NCBI RefSeq assembly: GCF_900142015.1 | Contig: NZ_FQZN01000016.1 | Span: 1-64,000 of the forward strand | Source of the DNA: Bacteroides stercorirosoris | GTDB lineage: Bacteria; Bacteroidota; Bacteroidia; Bacteroidales; Bacteroidaceae | DNA length: 64,000 nt | Direction of reading: 5' to 3' | Shown here: positions 60,033 to 64,000 of the stretch, one piece after another | Layout of the letters: each line of letters starts with the position of its first letter | Numbering within the stretch: position 1 is the stretch's first letter | Program-made: the position numbers and the translations under genes | The notes under the pieces: model-generated | The model's input: only the letters and a program-made list of their open reading frames with translations | What the model was told of the DNA's origin: nothing | The model's database searches: none

Positions 60033-60395
60033 ATGGAAGACTTATGTAAGATACGTGATATCTATCGGGCGATAGCCGAGTTTGAAACCCAGTTCATACA
60101 GCAATACAATCTTTCGCTGAATGAAGGAATGTTGCTTTGTGCACTTCTGGAGCATCCCAGACTTACTTCTGGTGAAATAGCGGAAGAGTTGGGGCTTACT
60201 CATTCCAACACTTCCAAACTGATTCGCTCAGTGGAAGAGAAGAAACTGATAGCTCGTGTTGTAGGCAAAATAGATAAGCGTCAGATGCATTTCTCCTTAA
60301 CGTCAGAAGGAAAAGAACAGATTAATGCAATAAAGAGCAGTACCCATGAAATGCCTGCATTGTTGCATCAAGTCATATCCATGCTGGAAAAATGA
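60033..60395 (+). CDS. MarR family transcriptional regulator
   Basis: A 120-residue winged-helix protein. The DNA-binding part contains LTSGEIAEELGLTHSNTSKL (about 47-66) and the wing KIDKRQMHFSLTSEGKEQI. It is shorter than usual MarR proteins (about 140), but the helix-turn-helix is complete. It lies 39 bp after the sulfur-relay gene and probably controls it; the signal may be a persulfide or oxidant, which is inference. A 22-bp-phased array follows its stop codon. Confidence 0.88.
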   Translation: MEDLCKIRDIYRAIAEFETQFIQQYNLSLNEGMLLCALLEHPRLTSGEIAEELGLTHSNTSKLIRSVEEKKLIARVVGKIDKRQMHFSLTSEGKEQINAIKSSTHEMPALLHQVISMLEK

Positions 60396-60461
60396 AAAAC
60401 TCGGATATCCTTATTTAACAATGTTAATCAGGAATCTGCCTTTTTTATTTCTTCTCTACAA

Positions 60462-60536
60462 GGAGTTAACTTCCTGTTGACAGACTCTCAACTTCCTGTC
60501 AACAAGAAGTTAACTTTAACACTGTGTTAAAGTTGA
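60462..60536. repeat. 22-bp-phased palindromic array (AGTTAACTT type)
   Basis: AACTT cores recur at 60468, 60490 and 60512, exactly 22 bp apart, within GAGTTAACTTCCTGTTGACA-like units. AAGTTAACTT (60507-60516) is a perfect palindrome, and AAAGTTGA (60529-60536) is a further reverse-oriented partner. It lies about 70 bp after the MarR stop codon in a 558-bp gap. Confidence 0.7.
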
Positions 60537-60789
60537 TATTTCGTGTGCTCCTTTTTATGGGCTATACTACTTTGGTTATCAGAATAGTATCTTTGATTCT
60601 CTGCTCTTCTGAGCTTTTCTTCTTCTCCTGTCTTTTTAGGCGTTAGTTGTGATTCTTACTATTATTTCCGGAGCTTATTTTCTGATTGTTTCTTGAAAAA
60701 AGCAGACGTTACGGTATAAATACCCTCAAGAGATTATTTCTTGGTTTTCTTCTTTTACCTATGCCTACAATAGTTGTAGCTGCTTTTCG

Positions 60790-60809
60790 GGATGGCTACA
60801 CCCTTTTGG
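60790..60809 (+). repeat. Dispersed copy of the GGATGGCTACACC core
   Basis: GGATGGCTACACCCTTTTGG at 60790-60809 differs by one inserted C from 37620-37638 in the array 23 kb away. Here it is a single copy. The rest of the 558-bp gap (60396-60953) has a TATCTTTG at 60588 without a matching gene, is AT-rich, and shows TAGCAAT repeated near 60930-60948 just before fkp. No gene was accepted in it. Confidence 0.6.
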
Positions 60810-60953
60810 TATTATCGCTTACGTTCTCTTCATGCGGAGATATTTCCATCTCCACCTTCAAAATCATTAAAACTTTTCGTGGATTTTGCTTAAGATTGCT
60901 TTAATTTGCAGCTAATATAGTAAGCAACGTAGCAATCAATATAGCAATTAGAC

Positions 60954-63809
60954 ATGCAAAAATTATTATCCTTGCCGCCTAATCTTGTGTCGGCATTCTA
61001 TGAACTGGAAAATGTAGATCGTACAGAATGGTTTTGTACGTCTGATCCTGTTGGCATGAAACTTGGGTCGGGCGGGGGGACAACCTGGCTCCTGCGAGAA
61101 TGGTATAGAAATCAAAAGACAGAGCATTCAACCGAGAAACGAATCCTGCTGCATGCAGGCGGACAAAGCCGTCGTTTGCCAGGATATGCCCCTTCGGGAA
61201 AGGTATTCACACCGATACCTGTGTTCCGTTGGGCGCGCGGCCAGAAACTGGGACAAAACTTGCTGTCTCTGCAACTTCCGCTCTATGAAAAGATAATGGA
61301 ACGGACACCGGAAAAATTACGTACACTGATTGCCAGTGGCGACGTGTATATACGTGCAGAGAAACCTTTGCAGGAAATACCGGATGCGGATGTCGTATGC
61401 TATGGATTGTGGGTAGACCCTGTTTTGGCTACACATCATGGCGTATTCGTTTCGGACCGCAAGCAGCCTGAAGCTTTGGACTTCATGTTGCAGAAACCAT
61501 CATTGCAGGAATTGGAGAATCTTTCCAAAACCCATCTGTTCCTGATGGACATAGGCATCTGGTTGTTAAGCGACCGGGCAGTGGAACTGCTGATGAAGCG
61601 TTCGCAAAAAGAAGAAGGTGCCTCGGATAAGAACATTCCATATTCGGATTTGAAGTATTACGACCTGTATTCGGATTTCGGTTTGTCACTGGGAAACCAT
61701 CCGCGTATTAATGATGAAGAACTGAACCAATTGTCCGTAGCCATATTGCCGTTGCCGGGCGGCGAATTCTATCATTACGGCACAAGTCGCGAACTGCTTT
61801 CTTCCACCGTTACGTTGCAGAATAAAGTGTATGACCAGCGTCAGATAATGCATCGTAAAGTGAAACCGAATCCCGCCATATTTGTGCAGAATGCGGAAGT
61901 GCACGTATCCCTTTCCTCAAAGAATGATAGCCTCTGGATAGAGAATAGCTGTATTGGCGTATCGTGGACAATCGGTTCCCGGCAAATCATCACAGGAGTA
62001 CCGGAAAATAACTGGACGCTGACCCTTCCCGATGGAGTATGCGTAGACATTGTCCCTCTTGGAGAAAAAAGCCGGGCAGTTCGTCCGTATGGTTTTGACG
62101 ATGTATTCAAAGGAGACACCCGGGACGAAAAGACATTGTTTCTGGGGATGCCTTTCCCGGCATGGCTGACAGAACGTGGCTTGACGGCAGATGATGTGAC
62201 CGGAAGGAAAGATGACTTGCAGGCTGCGGGAATTTTTCCTGTTGTGGCAGATATAGGACAGATGGGGAAGGTGCTCCGTTGGATGGTCTCGGAACCGGAG
62301 TTGACGGAAGGTAAGGAAATCTGGCTGAACAGCCAACGCCTTTCTGCTGATGAGATTTCTGCACAGGCCGATCTGCGCCAGCTGTATGCACAGCGTGAAA
62401 ACTTCCGGAAAAACAATTGGGAATTGCTGACACGCAATTATGAGAAAAGCGTGTTCTATCAGTTGGATTTAGCGGATGTTGCAGAAAATTTTCACCGCCT
62501 GGAGTTGAAGAAGCCGGATGTGTTGCCGGCTGATGCTCCTCAGATGCAACGTATTCATAATCGTATGCTCCGGGCGCAGATAGATAAACTGGACGGAAAT
62601 GATTTCCGGGATGATGAAAAAGAAGCTTTCGGCCTGTTGCGCGAAGGATTGCTGACGGATTTGTATGAACGCAAAAGCCGTCCGCACCTGAATGTATATA
62701 GCGATCAGATTGTATGGGGGCGTAGTCCTGTGCGTATAGATGCTGCCGGTGGTTGGACAGATACTCCGCCATATTCTCTTTTTGCTGGTGGAAATGTGGT
62801 GAACCTGGCAATAGAACTGAACGGTCAGCCTCCCTTGCAGGTATATGTGAAGCCTTGCAAAGATTTTCACATCGTATTGCGTTCTATCGATATGGGAGCG
62901 ATGGAGGTAGTGAACGATTTCGATGAATTGCAGGATTACTGCAAGATTGGTTCCCCCTTCTCCATTCCGAAAGCGGCGTTGACGCTGGCAGGTTTTGGTC
63001 CCGTATTTTCGGAGGTGGCCTATCCCTCTTTGGAAAAACAGTTGCAGGCATTCGGCACAGGTATAGAAATAACTTTATTGTCCGCTATTCCCGCCGGTTC
63101 GGGCTTGGGAACCAGTTCGATACTGGCCTCTACCGTATTAGGCTCTTTGAGTGATTTCTGCGGCCTGATGTGGGACAAGAACGAAATATGCCGCCGTACT
63201 CTTGCCCTGGAGCAACTGTTGACGACAGGCGGTGGCTGGCAAGACCAGTATGGCGGTGTGCTACAAGGCATCAAACTATTGCAGACGGAACCGGGCTTTG
63301 TGCAGAATCCGCTGGTGCGTTGGCTGCCCGAACATCTTTTCACGCATCCCGAATATCGCGATTGCCACCTATTATATTATACCGGAATAACGCGTACAGC
63401 CAAGGGAATCCTGGCAGAAATTGTACGTTCCATGTTCCTCAATTCGTCTGTTCACTTGGGCATACTGGAAAATATGAAGGCACATGCGCTGGATATGGCA
63501 GAAGCTATTCAGCGAAATGATTTTGAAACTTACGGTGCACTGATCGGCAAGACCTGGACGCAGAATAAGGCTTTGGACTGTGGCACGAATCCTCCGGCGG
63601 TGGAAGCGATTATCGACCGTATCAAGGATTATACACTGGGATATAAATTGCCGGGTGCCGGTGGCGGTGGCTATTTATATATGGTGGCGAAAGATCCGCA
63701 GGCGGCATTGCGCATTCGGGAGATATTGATGCAAGATGTGCCGAATCCGAGGGCGCGTTTTGTGGAAATGGCGTTGTCGGGGACGGGATTCCAGGTGTCA
63801 AGGTCTTAA
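60954..63809 (+). CDS. fkp: Bifunctional L-fucokinase / GDP-L-fucose pyrophosphorylase
   Basis: A 951-residue protein close in length to B. fragilis Fkp. The N-terminal half is a guanylyltransferase with LLHAGGQSRRLPGYAPSGK (about 63-81). The C-terminal part (about 580-951) is a GHMP kinase with GRSPVRIDAAGGWTDTPP, the ATP loop AIPAGSGLGTSSILAS and PGAGGGGYLYMV. It phosphorylates free L-fucose and joins it to GTP, giving GDP-fucose for capsule and glycoproteins. Fucose may enter through the FucP-type permease gene in this window. It ends 4 bp from the convergent rlmH. Confidence 0.95.
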   Translation: MQKLLSLPPNLVSAFYELENVDRTEWFCTSDPVGMKLGSGGGTTWLLREWYRNQKTEHSTEKRILLHAGGQSRRLPGYAPSGKVFTPIPVFRWARGQKLGQNLLSLQLPLYEKIMERTPEKLRTLIASGDVYIRAEKPLQEIPDADVVCYGLWVDPVLATHHGVFVSDRKQPEALDFMLQKPSLQELENLSKTHLFLMDIGIWLLSDRAVELLMKRSQKEEGASDKNIPYSDLKYYDLYSDFGLSLGNHPRINDEELNQLSVAILPLPGGEFYHYGTSRELLSSTVTLQNKVYDQRQIMHRKVKPNPAIFVQNAEVHVSLSSKNDSLWIENSCIGVSWTIGSRQIITGVPENNWTLTLPDGVCVDIVPLGEKSRAVRPYGFDDVFKGDTRDEKTLFLGMPFPAWLTERGLTADDVTGRKDDLQAAGIFPVVADIGQMGKVLRWMVSEPELTEGKEIWLNSQRLSADEISAQADLRQLYAQRENFRKNNWELLTRNYEKSVFYQLDLADVAENFHRLELKKPDVLPADAPQMQRIHNRMLRAQIDKLDGNDFRDDEKEAFGLLREGLLTDLYERKSRPHLNVYSDQIVWGRSPVRIDAAGGWTDTPPYSLFAGGNVVNLAIELNGQPPLQVYVKPCKDFHIVLRSIDMGAMEVVNDFDELQDYCKIGSPFSIPKAALTLAGFGPVFSEVAYPSLEKQLQAFGTGIEITLLSAIPAGSGLGTSSILASTVLGSLSDFCGLMWDKNEICRRTLALEQLLTTGGGWQDQYGGVLQGIKLLQTEPGFVQNPLVRWLPEHLFTHPEYRDCHLLYYTGITRTAKGILAEIVRSMFLNSSVHLGILENMKAHALDMAEAIQRNDFETYGALIGKTWTQNKALDCGTNPPAVEAIIDRIKDYTLGYKLPGAGGGGYLYMVAKDPQAALRIREILMQDVPNPRARFVEMALSGTGFQVSRS

Positions 63810-63813
63810 AATA

Positions 63814-64000
63814 CTATTCGTGATGATAAGGCCCGCCGCTAAGTATATTCATTGCCCGGTACAACTGTTCTACGAAGATAAGCCGCACCATCTGATGCGA
63901 AAAAGTCATTTTGGAGAGAGACATCTTCTCGTGTGCCGCCTGATATACTTTTTGTGAGAAACCATACGGTCCTCCGATAACGAATACAAGCCGTTTGTTT
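63814..64000 (-). CDS. rlmH: 23S rRNA pseudouridine-1915 N3-methyltransferase RlmH (3' part)
   Basis: The reverse complement encodes the last 61 residues of RlmH, entering the window in frame at 64000 with the 5' end outside. It contains RLVFVIGGPYGFSQKVYQAA, then KMTFSHQMVRLIFVEQLYRA and the closing GGPYHHE, which are the SPOUT-fold knot and substrate residues of the family. It methylates pseudouridine 1915 of 23S rRNA. It ends with TAG at 63814-63816, 4 bp from the fkp stop codon, in convergent orientation. Confidence 0.93.
   Translation of the reverse strand, partial: NKRLVFVIGGPYGFSQKVYQAAHEKMSLSKMTFSHQMVRLIFVEQLYRAMNILSGGPYHHE

Noticed and set aside
60686..60904. A 72-codon open frame before fkp
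   Set aside because: It has no promoter or ribosome site at the right place, runs across the dispersed GGATGGCTACACC word, and shows no family features.

Overview
The window is chromosomal DNA from a gut Bacteroides-type organism (order Bacteroidales). The evidence is a UpxY/UpxZ-headed capsule locus, Bacteroidetes promoters (TAnnTTTG -7 boxes), a short primary sigma factor lacking region 1.1, fimbrillin-like lipoproteins, Fkp for GDP-fucose salvage, and hydrogenase genes typical of Bacteroides. The species cannot be fixed from sequence alone. No tRNA, rRNA, CRISPR array or insertion sequence was seen.

Layout. (1) 1-16336: capsular polysaccharide locus on the + strand: upxY, upxZ, flippase, amino-sugar transaminase/acetyltransferase pair, AT-rich glycosyltransferase/polymerase block (4610-8996), UDP-L-FucNAc genes (CapE/F/G-like), a transferase, then a PglC/PglD/PglE-like cassette that probably makes and loads the first sugar. 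The chain-length and export genes are not in view. (2) 16337-20711: a small secreted PepSY-like protein behind a sigma-54-type promoter, then a convergent pair of fimbrillin-like lipoproteins, one ending in a metzincin protease motif. (3) 20765-31320: hydrogenase island. A bifurcating HydBAC operon (+) converges on an operon (-) holding a monomeric group B-like [FeFe]-hydrogenase and the HydE, HydG and HydF maturases; pyrD lies upstream. (4) 31483-39626: mixed housekeeping and accessory genes (Fe-alcohol dehydrogenase, DUF1848, VIT1-like protein, nitronate monooxygenase, RRM protein, GNAT, FucP-type permease). (5) 39623-48104: a putative stress or detoxification regulon on the - strand whose three promoters share one 33-bp operator. 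(6) 48266-57407: exported peptidoglycan-peptide recycling operon (NlpC/P60, dipeptide epimerase, transglutaminase), HtrA protease, rpoD, a small exported protein and a clostripain-like lipoprotein. (7) 57521-64000: a multidomain CoA-disulfide-reductase/rhodanese/TusA/DsrE protein with a MarR regulator, fkp, and the 3' end of rlmH.

The two most notable signals are non-coding. First, the three promoters of region 5 have the same architecture: a -7 box, a 28-29 bp gap, then two ATTACAGA-type half-sites 21 bp apart around a shared TAACCC core. Second, every intergenic gap longer than 300 bp holds a short array of repeated or palindromic modules phased at 22 bp (or 11 bp), with a different core sequence at each place.
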